60,805 bases of DNA from Candidatus Ruminococcus avistercoris. GTDB lineage: Bacteria; Bacillota; Clostridia; Lachnospirales; Lachnospiraceae. The notes under the pieces were generated by a model. That model was not told where the DNA came from. It made no database searches and saw nothing but the letters and a program-made list of their open reading frames with translations. The stretch covers positions 1 through 60,805 of the forward strand of contig DWVJ01000044.1 in NCBI GenBank assembly GCA_019120315.1, in the 5' to 3' direction. The translations under genes were made by a program, and so were the position numbers. Positions within the stretch are counted from its first letter, which is position 1. Every line of letters starts with the position of its first letter. This document shows positions 43,660 through 52,242 of this stretch, in pieces.

Positions 43660-43830
43660 AAACCTCCTTTTTCGTGCAGGAGATTCCACATTCAAAGACG
43701 ATTGAAATCTCTCTGCTGTTTTTTTGAAATAAAAGCATTGAGATTTCTTTTTCGATCCCGCAGGTATCTGCAGGAGATATCATATGCTGTCAGAAATGCA
43801 TTCAGATACGGCATAGCCGCTTGATAGATG
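43660..43830 (-). repeat. Conserved leader upstream of intact Rpn gene (copy 1)
   Basis: GAAATCTC (43704-43711) pairs with GAGATTTC (43740-43747) around TGC/GCA inner pairs. GGAGATTCC (43679-43687), near the ribosome-binding site, can compete. A short frame ending in NLNAFISKKQQRDFNRL and a stop is conserved with copy 2. The rest of the gap to 43990 holds the ykgJ-type promoter and otherwise nothing I recognise. Confidence 0.65.
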
Positions 43831-43928
43831 AGAAATATAATGCTTTGGTTGCATTGTATCATATAAATTTGCAAAATTCCAGTATAATTTTATTTTTATT
43901 TGGATTACAATTGAGGTGAAATCCCCTC

Positions 43929-43957
43929 TTTATCCCCTCCTGTTTTCATGATAAAAT
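43929..43957 (+). promoter_or_regulatory. Promoter of YkgJ-type gene
   Basis: TTTATC (43929-43934), 17-base spacer, TAAAAT (43952-43957), 33 bases before the ATG at 43991. Confidence 0.45.
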
Positions 43958-43990
43958 GTATCCGATAAACCTTATTCCGGGAGGTATGCA

Positions 43991-44653
43991 ATGAAACGTA
44001 ATATAGATATGAAAGAAGTGTCCGACGGCCGTTTCTACGGACTACGGGACATGGTAAAGGCCGGCTGCGGAGATTGTCAGGGATGCTGCGACTGCTGCCG
44101 TGACATGGGTTCCAGTATCCTGCTGGATCCTTATGATCTCTTCCGCCTGACCACAGGACTGAACCGTTCCTTTAACCAGCTGCTGGATGACAAGATCGAA
44201 CTAAATGTGGTAGACGGCCTGATCCTGCCCAATTTGAAAATGCAGGAGAAAACACAGGCCTGCGGATTTCTGAATGCGCAGGGACGCTGCAGCATCCATC
44301 CTCTGCGCCCCGGTATCTGCCGCATCTTCCCCCTTGGCCGCTACTATGAAGACAGAAGCTTCCGGTATTTTCTTCAGGTGCATGAATGCAAAAAAGAGCC
44401 AAAAACCAAAGTGAAGGTACAAAAATGGATTGATACCCCACAGGCCGGACGCAACGAACAGTTTATCATCGACTGGCACTATTTTGTCAGGGATCTGTCA
44501 GAACAGCTGACGAATGCAGACGACAATTACCAGAAGACCGTCAGTCTGTATCTGTTAAAAAACTTCTATCAGAAACCCTATGAGGACAGCCGGGATTTCT
44601 ATGAACAGTTTTACGAACGGCTGACAGAGGCAAAAAAGATTTTTCCGGTTTGA
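43991..44653 (+). CDS. YkgJ family cysteine cluster protein
   Basis: 220 residues. Cys clusters: CGDCQGCCDCCRDM (about 26-39), then CGFLNAQGRCSIHPLRPGICRIFP (about 93-116) and HECKKE, matching the UPF0153/YkgJ family, which likely binds a zinc or iron-sulfur centre. Function of the family is unsettled. Cytoplasmic, no membrane segment. Ribosome-binding site GGGAGG. It is convergent with the L,D-transpeptidase gene, and a terminator of that gene lies between them. Confidence 0.88.
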   Translation: MKRNIDMKEVSDGRFYGLRDMVKAGCGDCQGCCDCCRDMGSSILLDPYDLFRLTTGLNRSFNQLLDDKIELNVVDGLILPNLKMQEKTQACGFLNAQGRCSIHPLRPGICRIFPLGRYYEDRSFRYFLQVHECKKEPKTKVKVQKWIDTPQAGRNEQFIIDWHYFVRDLSEQLTNADDNYQKTVSLYLLKNFYQKPYEDSRDFYEQFYERLTEAKKIFPV

Positions 44654-44700
44654 CACAGCCGCTTAATGGATGAGAAGGCTGCCATTGCATTTTGAAAGAA

Positions 44701-44744
44701 AAAAGGCGCCTGGCAGGATTTGATATTTCATCCGGCCAGACGCC
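44701..44744 (-). terminator. Terminator of L,D-transpeptidase gene
   Basis: GGCGCCTGGC (44705-44714) pairs with GCCAGACGCC (44735-44744), one mismatch, with extra GGAT/ATCC pairs inside. On the minus strand it is followed by TTTTTTC, 14 bases past the stop at 44758. Confidence 0.85.
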
Positions 44745-44757
44745 TTCTTACATTTCT

Positions 44758-46782
44758 TTATTCTGGATAGATACAGATCTTCGCCCCTTCCTGGGCCGTC
44801 TGCAGTACCTTGATCATATTGCTGCGGCTGATGCCGATGCAGCCGCCGGTGGATCCGGTATTTCCTTTGCAGTGCAGGAAGATAGCGGAGCCTTTTCCTA
44901 CGATACACTGGGGATTGTAGTCGAGAGGCATGGCGTAGTCATACACTCCCTTGTAATCGATCAGATGCTCCCCGGAGCAGGTATGGGGATGTTCCCGCAC
45001 ATCCACCATGGTATTATAGTAAGCGCTGTCGCCGCACCAGTACAGGTATTTGTTCACCTGCACATAGTCCATGACCGCTCCCGGATCCGGCTGAATTCCG
45101 AATCCGCCAGTCAGGGTATAGGTACCGGTGGGCGTTTTCCGGTCTCCCTCACGGACTTTGTCAATGCCGTTGCTGCCCACATCGGCATCCGTCGTAAATA
45201 TCTTTTTCCAGGAAGATCCGGACTTACTGTAGTACACCGCTTTGGCGCTGCTGCCCCCTGTATACTGAATAAACAGCAGCTGTCTGGTGGAATCATCCTC
45301 CTGATATTTGTCCAGAAGCCAGTCCCATGTATCGCACAGCTCTCCCCGGACTCCATGGCCTCCCGTCTCCTTAAAGCAATAATACTGGCTGCCGATTTTT
45401 TGACGTCCGGTCAGCAGGACTCCCTTGACGCCGGCAGCGCCGGTTTTTTTGAAGTAAAACCGCTTACCGCCGATATTCTGAAAGCCCAGCAGCATGGCTC
45501 CTTTGACGTTCTTTGCTCCTGTTTTTTTGAAGTAAAAGGTCTTTCCGTCGATATTCTGCCAGCCGGTCAGCATCGCTCCCTTCACCCCTTCTTCACCCGT
45601 GCGTTTAAAGAAAAAGGTATATTTTCCGATGTTTTGAAAACCGGTCAGCATCACGCCTTTCACACCTCTTGCGCCGGTCTTTTTGAAATAATACGTATAC
45701 TTGCCGATGTTCTGGAAACCGGTCAGCATGGCTCCTTTTACTCCGACCTCACCCGTTTTTTTCAGATAATAAGTCTTCCCTTTATATTCCTGCCAGCCGA
45801 TCTCCATAGCCCCTTTTTCACCGGGGCCTCCCTCCGGCGCAAAGAAATATGTCCGGCTGCCGATATTCTGGATGCCGGTCAGCGTCACTCCTTTGACACC
45901 TTTTTCCCCGGTCTTTTTGAAATAATACCGCTGGCTGTCGATATTCTGCCAACCGGTCAGCATGGCTCCTTTGAGCCCGGGATTCCCGGTACGTTTGAAA
46001 AAGAAGGTTTTGCCGTCGATATCCTGCCAGCCGGTTTTCATCTCGCCCCTCACACTGACGTCGCCGCTCTTCTCAAAGTAATAGGTGCGGCTGCCGATAT
46101 TCTGCACGCCGGTCAACGCGGCTCCTTTGAGGCCAAAGGCGCCTGTTTTCTTAAAGTAAAAGGTTCTGCCCTCGATATCCTGCCAGCCAAGTGCCATAGC
46201 GCCCACCTCGCCTGGTTCTCCGTCAGGCTTGAAATAGAAAGAGCGTCCCCCAATCAGCAGCCAGTCTGTCTCCAGATAGCCGTCGCCGTCGAAGTAAAAG
46301 GTCTTTCCGTCGATATCCTGCCAGCCGGTGACGGGACGGATCTCTCCCCTTTCATCAGCTGTGCAGTACTGAATGCCTCCTTCCAGTTGGTTCCATCCTG
46401 CTGCCAGGGCTGCAGGCGCGGCGCCGGTTTCCTGTTCCGCCGGTGCTGGTATATTTTCCTCTTCTGTTTCCTGCTGATCTGCCGGCTGCGGACTGATATC
46501 CTCCGACTCTTCACCGGACTTGTCGGCTTCGTTCCCCGCCGCAGGCTGTGTCTCCACGACTTCTTCTTCGGCAGATTCCGTCTCGTTCATGTCATCCGAC
46601 CCGGTTGTATCCTGCCCTCCTTTGGAAAGATCAGTCTCTTCCTCAGTGTCTTCCACCGCCGTCTCCTCCTGGATGACAGGCTGTGTCGTATTTTCCTGTT
46701 CCTGCGCCGCCTGAACGCCGGTGGTCATCATAAGACTCAGCGCAAGACCAGCCAGAAGCAGTTTTATCTTCCTGGATGCCAT
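44758..46782 (-). CDS. L,D-transpeptidase with cell-wall-binding-type repeats
   Basis: 674 residues, exported. Signal peptide 1-26 (LLLAGLALSLMMTTGVQAA). Residues 30-130 are a Glu/Thr/Gln-rich linker. Then about 13 repeats of roughly 26 residues (TGWQNIDGKTFYFKKTG with GVKGAML), as in choline/glucan-binding-type repeats. The C terminus is a YkuD transpeptidase domain: VREGDRKTPTGTYTLTGGFG and the catalytic HCKGNTGSTGGCIGIS with the active Cys. It probably links peptidoglycan stems or anchors proteins at the wall. Own transcript, GGAGGG upstream of the ATG, own terminator; it directly follows the alpha operon. The repeat DNA (about 78-base units) may vary in number between strains. Confidence 0.9.
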   Translation of the reverse strand: MASRKIKLLLAGLALSLMMTTGVQAAQEQENTTQPVIQEETAVEDTEEETDLSKGGQDTTGSDDMNETESAEEEVVETQPAAGNEADKSGEESEDISPQPADQQETEEENIPAPAEQETGAAPAALAAGWNQLEGGIQYCTADERGEIRPVTGWQDIDGKTFYFDGDGYLETDWLLIGGRSFYFKPDGEPGEVGAMALGWQDIEGRTFYFKKTGAFGLKGAALTGVQNIGSRTYYFEKSGDVSVRGEMKTGWQDIDGKTFFFKRTGNPGLKGAMLTGWQNIDSQRYYFKKTGEKGVKGVTLTGIQNIGSRTYFFAPEGGPGEKGAMEIGWQEYKGKTYYLKKTGEVGVKGAMLTGFQNIGKYTYYFKKTGARGVKGVMLTGFQNIGKYTFFFKRTGEEGVKGAMLTGWQNIDGKTFYFKKTGAKNVKGAMLLGFQNIGGKRFYFKKTGAAGVKGVLLTGRQKIGSQYYCFKETGGHGVRGELCDTWDWLLDKYQEDDSTRQLLFIQYTGGSSAKAVYYSKSGSSWKKIFTTDADVGSNGIDKVREGDRKTPTGTYTLTGGFGIQPDPGAVMDYVQVNKYLYWCGDSAYYNTMVDVREHPHTCSGEHLIDYKGVYDYAMPLDYNPQCIVGKGSAIFLHCKGNTGSTGGCIGISRSNMIKVLQTAQEGAKICIYPE

Positions 46783-46832
46783 ATTCTTCCCTCCTTTGGA
46801 ATCTGATTACAGTTAAAAACCGCACGATGTGC

Positions 46833-46875
46833 AAAAAGGGACTGCAGCACAGAAAAATCTGTGCAGCAATCCCCT
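46833..46875 (-). terminator. Terminator of alpha operon (after rplQ)
   Basis: On the minus strand AGGGGATTGCTGCACAGA and the matching arm (two T-T mismatches) form a long hairpin with a four-base core loop region, followed by TTTTT. Confidence 0.85.
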
Positions 46876-46885
46876 TACGTTTTCC

Positions 46886-47422
46886 TTATACCAGCTCAAG
46901 CAGTACTTCCATGGCTGCGTCACCTTTACGCTGGCCGATCTTTACGATTCTTGTATAACCACCGTTACGGTTTGCATATTTGGGAGCAATCTCTGTGAAC
47001 ATTTTCTCCACCATATCGATTTCTTTGGTGTTTTTCTTCTTTCCGTTGTTATCCTTCGGAACTTCTTTTACCGGATAGAATACTTTCAGCATCTGACGTC
47101 TTGCATGCAGTCTGGAAGGCATATCTTTTTTGATTTCCTTCTGTACTTCATCGTATACTGTTTTCTTCTTGCCGTCAACCACTTCTTTTACTCTCTTGCC
47201 GTCGGCATCCTTGCGGGGAACCTTAGCTGTCACAGTTACGGTTTCGAAATTATCTCTTTCCTTCACTGCCAGCGCAATCAGGCCTTCTGCAATTTTACGG
47301 ATTTCTTTTGCCTTTGTCTCTGTGGTAACGATCTTTCCGTGATACAGAAGATTGGTTACCTGATTTCTGATCAGGGCTTTTCTCTGAGCAGATGTTCTGC
47401 TAAGCTTTCTATATTTAGCCAT
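46886..47422 (-). CDS. rplQ: 50S ribosomal protein L17, enlarged
   Basis: 178 residues; usual bacterial L17 is about 115-130. The core matches: [20 protein letters not shown] at the start, [10 protein letters not shown] in the middle and [20 protein letters not shown] at the end. Two inserts, rich in Lys/Asp, lie near residues 58-103 and 118-135 (the latter [16 protein letters not shown]). Such enlarged L17 is a feature of Lachnospiraceae. Last gene of the alpha operon. Confidence 0.95.
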   Translation of the reverse strand: MAKYRKLSRTSAQRKALIRNQVTNLLYHGKIVTTETKAKEIRKIAEGLIALAVKERDNFETVTVTAKVPRKDADGKRVKEVVDGKKKTVYDEVQKEIKKDMPSRLHARRQMLKVFYPVKEVPKDNNGKKKNTKEIDMVEKMFTEIAPKYANRNGGYTRIVKIGQRKGDAAMEVLLELV

Positions 47423-47516
47423 TTCTTAATTCCTCCATTTGTGGAACCGCATATCACGCTTCTTCGGTCTTACTGATATACGGCTTTATTCTACAAATCT
47501 ACCGCCAAGCTTTGGA

Positions 47517-48476
47517 TCATTCATCGCCGGGATTCAGCTGTAATCCCAGTTCTTTTAACTTGGCCAATACTTCTTCCAGTGATTTCCGTCCCAGATTGCG
47601 GACTTTCATCATATCTTCAGAAGTTCTGTTGCACAATTCTTCTACAGTATTGATTCCGGCTCTCTTCAGACAATTGTAGGAACGGACGGAAAGCTCCAGT
47701 TCATCGATATTCATCTCCAGAACCTTTTCTTTCTCATGATCTTCTTTCTCGATCATGACCTCCGCCGTCTTGGCATTCTCTGAAAGGTCAATGAACAATT
47801 TCAGATGTTCGCTCAGCACCTTTGCCGCAAGGCTGACAGCCTCATCGGGAGCAAGCGTCCCTTTGGTCCAGACATCCAAAGTCAGTTTGTCAAAGTCCGT
47901 GATCTGTCCCACACGGGTATTCTCCACGGTCAGATTCACACGCTCTACCGGCGTATAGATGGAATCCACCGCGATCACACCGATGGGCATATCCTCTGTT
48001 TTCCCTTTGTCTGCGCTGACATATCCGCGTCCTTTGGTGATGGTCAGTTCCATGTACAGTTTGCTGTCCGCTCCGCCGTTTAAGGTAGCGATCACCAGAT
48101 CGGGATTGAGAATTTCGATATCCTGATCCGCCTGAATGTCGGAAGCATGTACCACGCCTTCCCCTTCGAATTCGATGTACGCGACTTTCGGTTCGTTGGT
48201 ATCGCTGTTGTTCTTCAGCGCCAGACTCTTCAGGTTCATGATGATCTCCGTCACGTCCTCTTTCACGCCCGGGATCGAACTGAATTCATGAAGAACTCCT
48301 TCGATTTTTACCTGGCTCACCGCAACGCCCGGCAAAGAAGAAAGCATGATTCTGCGCAGGGAATTTCCCAAAGTGGTGCCGTAACCTCTTTCCAGCGGTT
48401 CTACCACGAATCTGCCATACTTTTTATCATCTGAAATCTCCGTGATTTCGATTTTCGGTTTGTTAAAATCAAACAC
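47517..48476 (-). CDS. rpoA: DNA-directed RNA polymerase subunit alpha
   Basis: 319 residues. N-terminal dimerisation domain ([20 protein letters not shown]-type segment near 30-50, here [17 protein letters not shown]) and C-terminal domain ([39 protein letters not shown]) which binds UP elements and activators. Sits between rpsD and rplQ in the usual alpha operon order. Confidence 0.98.
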   Translation of the reverse strand: MFDFNKPKIEITEISDDKKYGRFVVEPLERGYGTTLGNSLRRIMLSSLPGVAVSQVKIEGVLHEFSSIPGVKEDVTEIIMNLKSLALKNNSDTNEPKVAYIEFEGEGVVHASDIQADQDIEILNPDLVIATLNGGADSKLYMELTITKGRGYVSADKGKTEDMPIGVIAVDSIYTPVERVNLTVENTRVGQITDFDKLTLDVWTKGTLAPDEAVSLAAKVLSEHLKLFIDLSENAKTAEVMIEKEDHEKEKVLEMNIDELELSVRSYNCLKRAGINTVEELCNRTSEDMMKVRNLGRKSLEEVLAKLKELGLQLNPGDE

Positions 48477-48543
48477 TGTAAGCCCTCCTTCTGGGTTTAT
48501 ATTTTGATTGAGGGTACCTTTATTAAATGTTTATCCGCCCGGA

Positions 48544-49137
48544 TTATTTGGAATACAGCTCGACGATAAGCATTTCGTTAACCGGAACGTCGATTGCCTC
48601 TCTGGAGGGAAGCTCTTTCACTGTTCCTGTCAGAGTCTCCTGATTTACATCCAGCCACTCCGGAACCAGTCTTGCGCCCGTTACTTCCAGAATGTCTTTC
48701 ATTCTCTGGTAACCTTTGCATTTCTCTTTGATTTCAATGGTATCTCCGGCGCTTACCAGGTAAGAAGGAATGTTTACCTGTTTGCCGTTAACCAGAACGA
48801 ATTTATGTCCTACGATCTGTCTTGCCTCTCTTCTTGTTCTGGCGAATCCCAGACGGAAGATAACATTGTCCAGACGCTGCTCCAGCATGGACATCAGGTT
48901 ATCGCCTGTCATGCCCGGCATTCTGTCGGCTTTTTTGTAGTAGTTTCTGAAGGGTTTCTCCAGCACGCCATAGATGAATTTTGCTTTCTGTTTCTCTCTC
49001 AGCTGCAGACCATACTCGGAAACTTTACGGCTTGATCTTTTCAGCTGTCTTGTGGATTTTTTATCAATTCCCAGATACATGGGATCCAGACCCAGGGATC
49101 TGCATCTTTTCAGTACGGGTACTCTGTTTACTGCCAT
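48544..49137 (-). CDS. rpsD: 30S ribosomal protein S4
   Basis: 197 residues. PVLKRCRSLGLDPMYLG start (no zinc Cys cluster), S4 RNA-binding domain RLDNVIFRLGFARTRREARQ and VLVNGKQVNIPSYLV. Binds 16S rRNA early in assembly and in many bacteria represses its own mRNA. 68 bases lie before rpoA, with no other gene. Confidence 0.98.
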   Translation of the reverse strand: MAVNRVPVLKRCRSLGLDPMYLGIDKKSTRQLKRSSRKVSEYGLQLREKQKAKFIYGVLEKPFRNYYKKADRMPGMTGDNLMSMLEQRLDNVIFRLGFARTRREARQIVGHKFVLVNGKQVNIPSYLVSAGDTIEIKEKCKGYQRMKDILEVTGARLVPEWLDVNQETLTGTVKELPSREAIDVPVNEMLIVELYSK

Positions 49138-49154
49138 TGTATTAGACCTCCTGA

Positions 49155-49547
49155 TTAAACTCTTCTACGTTTTGGTGGACGGCATCCGTTATGGGGTACG
49201 GGTGTTACGTCTTTGATGCTGACTACTTCCAGACCATTGGCAGAAAGGGCGCGGATCGCTGCCTCTCTTCCTGATCCCGGACCTTTTACAAATACGTCAA
49301 CGGTTTTCAACCCATGTACCAGAGCTGCCTTGGTAGCAGTCTCTGCCGCCATCTGAGCTGCATAAGGAGTAGATTTTCTTGAACCTTTAAATCCCAGACC
49401 ACCGGCACTTGCCCATGAAAGCGCGTTTCCTTCCGTATCGGTCAGAGTTACAATCGTATTATTGAAGGAAGCCTGGATATGTGCCTGTCCGCGTTCAACG
49501 TTTTTCTTCACACGACGCTTTGTCGTTTTCTTTGTCACTTTAGCCAT
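49155..49547 (-). CDS. rpsK: 30S ribosomal protein S11
   Basis: 130 residues. [47 protein letters not shown] and [13 protein letters not shown] are the S11 landmarks. Part of the platform of the small subunit. 17 bases before rpsD. Confidence 0.98.
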   Translation of the reverse strand: MAKVTKKTTKRRVKKNVERGQAHIQASFNNTIVTLTDTEGNALSWASAGGLGFKGSRKSTPYAAQMAAETATKAALVHGLKTVDVFVKGPGSGREAAIRALSANGLEVVSIKDVTPVPHNGCRPPKRRRV

Positions 49548-49580
49548 AATAAAAAACTAACCTACACTTTCTCAAATTAA

Positions 49581-49949
49581 TTATTTCTTCTTGTTCGCAA
49601 CTGTTCTCTTCGGTCCCTTACGTGTTCTGGCATTGGTCTTTGTCTTCTGTCCACGTACAGGAAGGCCTTTTCTGTGACGGATTCCTCTGTAGCATCCGAT
49701 CTCCTGCAGACGCTTGATGTTGAGAGCGATTTCTCTTCTCAGATCACCTTCCACAACCTGTGTCTCGTCGATAACGACACTGATTTTCTTTACTTCTTCA
49801 TCCGTCAGATCTCTTACACGGGTATCCGGATTTACGCCCGCTTCGTTCAGAATGCGGTTTGCGCTTGCTCTTCCGATTCCGTAGATATAGGTTAATCCGA
49901 TTTCTACACGTTTGTCTCTTGGTAAGTCTACACCAGCTATACGAGCCAT
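49581..49949 (-). CDS. rpsM: 30S ribosomal protein S13
   Basis: 122 residues. [51 protein letters not shown]. The ATG at 49949 has GGAGG eight bases upstream; the ATG 15 bases further up lies on that site. A long structured leader precedes it. Confidence 0.98.
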   Translation of the reverse strand: MARIAGVDLPRDKRVEIGLTYIYGIGRASANRILNEAGVNPDTRVRDLTDEEVKKISVVIDETQVVEGDLRREIALNIKRLQEIGCYRGIRHRKGLPVRGQKTKTNARTRKGPKRTVANKKK

Positions 49950-50247
49950 GTAATTTTCCTCCACTTTCTTTCCGGTCTGATGAAACCAGGCAGCTCCTGC
50001 ATGGCAGGCCTGAAATGTGTGCCGGGTCCCGGCAGACCTCCGTTAATATTTTCCTAATTGGGATGCAGGTATGCGTGCATCCAGCCATGCCGCTAAAAAC
50101 ATGACCTTTCCGCTTCCTTCCCGGAAACGGTATTAAGCAATATTATACGTGATACTCTCACAATAATATTAAATCAGTCAGAACAACACATCCTGGCGTT
50201 CCAACTGCAGCCGCACTTAAAATGTCACACAAACAACAGGATGGGAA
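49950..50247 (-). promoter_or_regulatory. Long leader between rpmJ and rpsM
   Basis: About 298 bases without a gene. Hairpins: CCTGC/GCAGG (49996-50008), the palindrome TGCCGGGTCCCGGCA (50020-50034) and GGATGC/GCATCC (50061-50082); GCATGGC and GCCATGC allow a long-range alternative. No T tract. It could bind a ribosomal protein (S4 is the classic regulator of rpsM operons) but no known motif was matched. Confidence 0.45.
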
Positions 50248-50361
50248 TCAGCCCTGTCTCTGTTTGTGCTTTGGATTCTCGCAGATAACTCTGATGCTGC
50301 CCTTTCTTTTGATAATCTTGCACTTATCGCAGATCGGTTTTACAGATGATCTTACTTTCAT
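50248..50361 (-). CDS. rpmJ: 50S ribosomal protein L36 (zinc type)
   Basis: 37 residues ([20 protein letters not shown] onward), the common zinc-ribbon L36 with ligands C11, C14, C27 and H32. AAGGAGG lies just before the ATG. It is first in the alpha transcript, 61 bases or so after the likely start site. Confidence 0.97.
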   Translation of the reverse strand: MKVRSSVKPICDKCKIIKRKGSIRVICENPKHKQRQG

Positions 50362-50428
50362 CGGAATCCTCCTTTCCTTCCTGTATTTCTACAATGCGCA
50401 AAGGTTCGCGCACAAAAGTTCGTTATAT

Positions 50429-50457
50429 AGTATAGCACTGTGTTTCCAGTAATGCAA
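50429..50457 (-). promoter_or_regulatory. Promoter of alpha operon
   Basis: On the minus strand TTGCAT (50457-50452), 17-base spacer, TATACT (50434-50429). Start near 50422, about 60 bases before rpmJ. It lies just past the cation efflux gene. Confidence 0.75.
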
Positions 50458-50465
50458 GCAAAAAA

Positions 50466-51659
50466 TCACTTTTTTTCATCATTTGAAACGGCAAGAAAAC
50501 TCTGATCCACCGTGATGACGCACTGATAACGGGGATCCTTATGCTGCATGGCCAAAGCTACTTTATCTGTCAGCTTCTTTCGCTGCTCTTCGCTGTAGCT
50601 GTGGGGTACCACCATATCAAAAATCAGATTGATCTGTTTTTTCCCCCGCACCATCCGAAAATCATGAAAAGAAAGATTCTCATCGATCAGCCACAGCGTT
50701 TCCTTCACCTCTTTGCGCACCCGGTTTACGGCTTCATCCTCCACCGCCAGGGGATCCATATGGATAACCAGCAGAATCCCCAGCTTTCTGGCCACCTCCC
50801 GCTCAGCCCGGTCGATGATCTCATGGGAATCTTCGATATCCACATTGCGGGGAACCTCCGCATGAATGGACGCCATGCTTTTCCCCGGCCCGTAATTGTG
50901 AACGATCAGATCGTGCGTACCCAGGATACCGTCGTAGCTTTCCACCAGATCGGTGATCTGCTGATAGAGTTCCGGATCTACCGCTTCTCCCACCAGAGGT
51001 TCCAGGGTATCGCGGAAAATGGAAACGCCCGACCACATAACCAGTACGGATACCAAAAGTCCGGCGATGCCGTCCACGTTAACGCCGGCAAAATTGGAGA
51101 TCAGAATGGAAGCTGCGGTGGCCGAAGTGGTGATCACATCCCCAAGGGAATCCGCCGCGGTGGCCTTCATCACTTTGGAATCGATCCGTTTTCCCAGTCT
51201 GCGGTTATAAGACGCCATCCACAGTTTTATCCCTATGGAAAGTACCAGGATCAGAAAAGGCAGCAGATCAAAGGTGATATCCTCCGGATTGCGCAGCTTG
51301 CCGATACTGGTTTGAAACAGGGAAAATCCCACCTGGATCACCAGGAAAGCCACGATGAAGGCTGCGATATATTCCATCCGCCCATGGCCGAAGGGATGCT
51401 CGTCATCCGCCGGTTTGCTGGCCATCTTTACCCCCACAAAGCTGATCACAGAGGAGGCCGCATCCGACAGGTTATTAAAAGCATCCGCCGTCACGGCAAT
51501 ACTTCCCATGATCAGACCGATCAGAATCTTTACAGCAAACAGAAAGACATTGCACAGAATGCCCACTACGCTGGCCAGCATGCCGTAGGCCGTACGCACT
51601 TCACTGTCCTGCACCTGCTCATAATTTTTCACGAATTTTTTGACTAAGAAATCCATCAT
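50466..51659 (-). CDS. Cation diffusion facilitator family transporter
   Basis: 397 residues, six membrane segments. Metal-site motifs TADAFNNLSDAASS (helix 2) and ATAADSLGDVITT (helix 5) give the usual Asp pairs; DEHPFGHGRMEYIAA is the loop and the cytoplasmic C-terminal domain is at about 210-330. The family exports Zn2+, Fe2+, Mn2+ or Co2+ by antiport. It stands between infA and rpmJ, which are normally neighbours. The ATG at 51659 or that at 51656 may be used (GGAG upstream). Metal specificity is not readable. Confidence 0.88.
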   Translation of the reverse strand: MMDFLVKKFVKNYEQVQDSEVRTAYGMLASVVGILCNVFLFAVKILIGLIMGSIAVTADAFNNLSDAASSVISFVGVKMASKPADDEHPFGHGRMEYIAAFIVAFLVIQVGFSLFQTSIGKLRNPEDITFDLLPFLILVLSIGIKLWMASYNRRLGKRIDSKVMKATAADSLGDVITTSATAASILISNFAGVNVDGIAGLLVSVLVMWSGVSIFRDTLEPLVGEAVDPELYQQITDLVESYDGILGTHDLIVHNYGPGKSMASIHAEVPRNVDIEDSHEIIDRAEREVARKLGILLVIHMDPLAVEDEAVNRVRKEVKETLWLIDENLSFHDFRMVRGKKQINLIFDMVVPHSYSEEQRKKLTDKVALAMQHKDPRYQCVITVDQSFLAVSNDEKK

Positions 51660-51697
51660 TTTACTCCGTTGTCCTTTATGGTTCCATATATAATATG

Positions 51698-51733
51698 AAA
51701 AAGTGGCACTCTACGATAATATAAAGTGCCACT
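51698..51733 (-). terminator. Terminator after infA (spc operon end)
   Basis: AGTGGCACT (51702-51710) and AGTGCCACT (51725-51733) form a perfect 9-bp stem with 14-base loop, followed on the minus strand by TTTTC and AT-rich sequence, 8 bases beyond the infA stop. Confidence 0.7.
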
Positions 51734-51740
51734 GACTGTA

Positions 51741-51959
51741 TTATTTATCTCTCCAGATGATTCTGCCTTTTGAAAGATCGTAAGGCGAAAGCTCGATGGT
51801 CACCTTATCTCCCGGCAAGATGCGGATAAAGTTCATGCGCAGCTTCCCGCTGATATGTGCCAGCACCACGTGCTTATTTTCCAGCTCCACCTTAAACATG
51901 GCGTTGGGCAGCTTTTCCAGCACGATCCCTTCTACTTCAATTACATCAGCCTTTGACAT
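51741..51959 (-). CDS. infA: Translation initiation factor IF-1
   Basis: 72 residues, OB-fold: [23 protein letters not shown]-type segment replaced by [33 protein letters not shown]. Blocks the A site during initiation. GGAGG upstream; three bases after the KOW gene. Confidence 0.97.
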   Translation of the reverse strand: MSKADVIEVEGIVLEKLPNAMFKVELENKHVVLAHISGKLRMNFIRILPGDKVTIELSPYDLSKGRIIWRDK

Positions 51960-51962
51960 TTC

Positions 51963-52238
51963 TTACCTCCTGCTTGGCTCTTCTTTTAATTTTATGGCTT
52001 TTTTCAGATCCTCATCACGTACTGGTACGGCAAGATCCAACTTCTCTTTGATTACTGCATCCATATGAAAATCCGGCTGAATATGACGGATTTTCTTCTT
52101 TTTGGGACGGTCTGCCCTGCGGTTTTTTCCATCCGCCAGATACACGTATTCCCCGTCCACCGCTAGGATCACATAGAGTTTTCCCTTATCATGGCCTGCC
52201 AGAGATCTGGCATACATACCCTGTCGAAGTTCCTGCAT
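51963..52238 (-). CDS. KOW domain RNA-binding protein (L14e/L6e-like)
   Basis: 91 residues. KOW motif in GMYARSLAGHDKGKLYVI followed by YLADGKNRRADRPKKKK, a basic tail. Short KOW proteins of this kind lie between map and infA in many clostridia; a ribosome-associated role is inferred. Four bases after the map stop. Confidence 0.85.
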   Translation of the reverse strand: MQELRQGMYARSLAGHDKGKLYVILAVDGEYVYLADGKNRRADRPKKKKIRHIQPDFHMDAVIKEKLDLAVPVRDEDLKKAIKLKEEPSRR

Positions 52239-52242
52239 CCTG

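Noticed and set aside
45400-46350. Regular repeats of about 78 bases that could be taken for a CRISPR array
   Set aside because: They are coding repeats in frame with protein-level conservation, without unique spacers.
44692-46806. 704-codon open frame on the plus strand
   Set aside because: It is the antisense of the repeat-rich L,D-transpeptidase; the repeats keep it free of stops. No domain or ribosome-binding site supports it.
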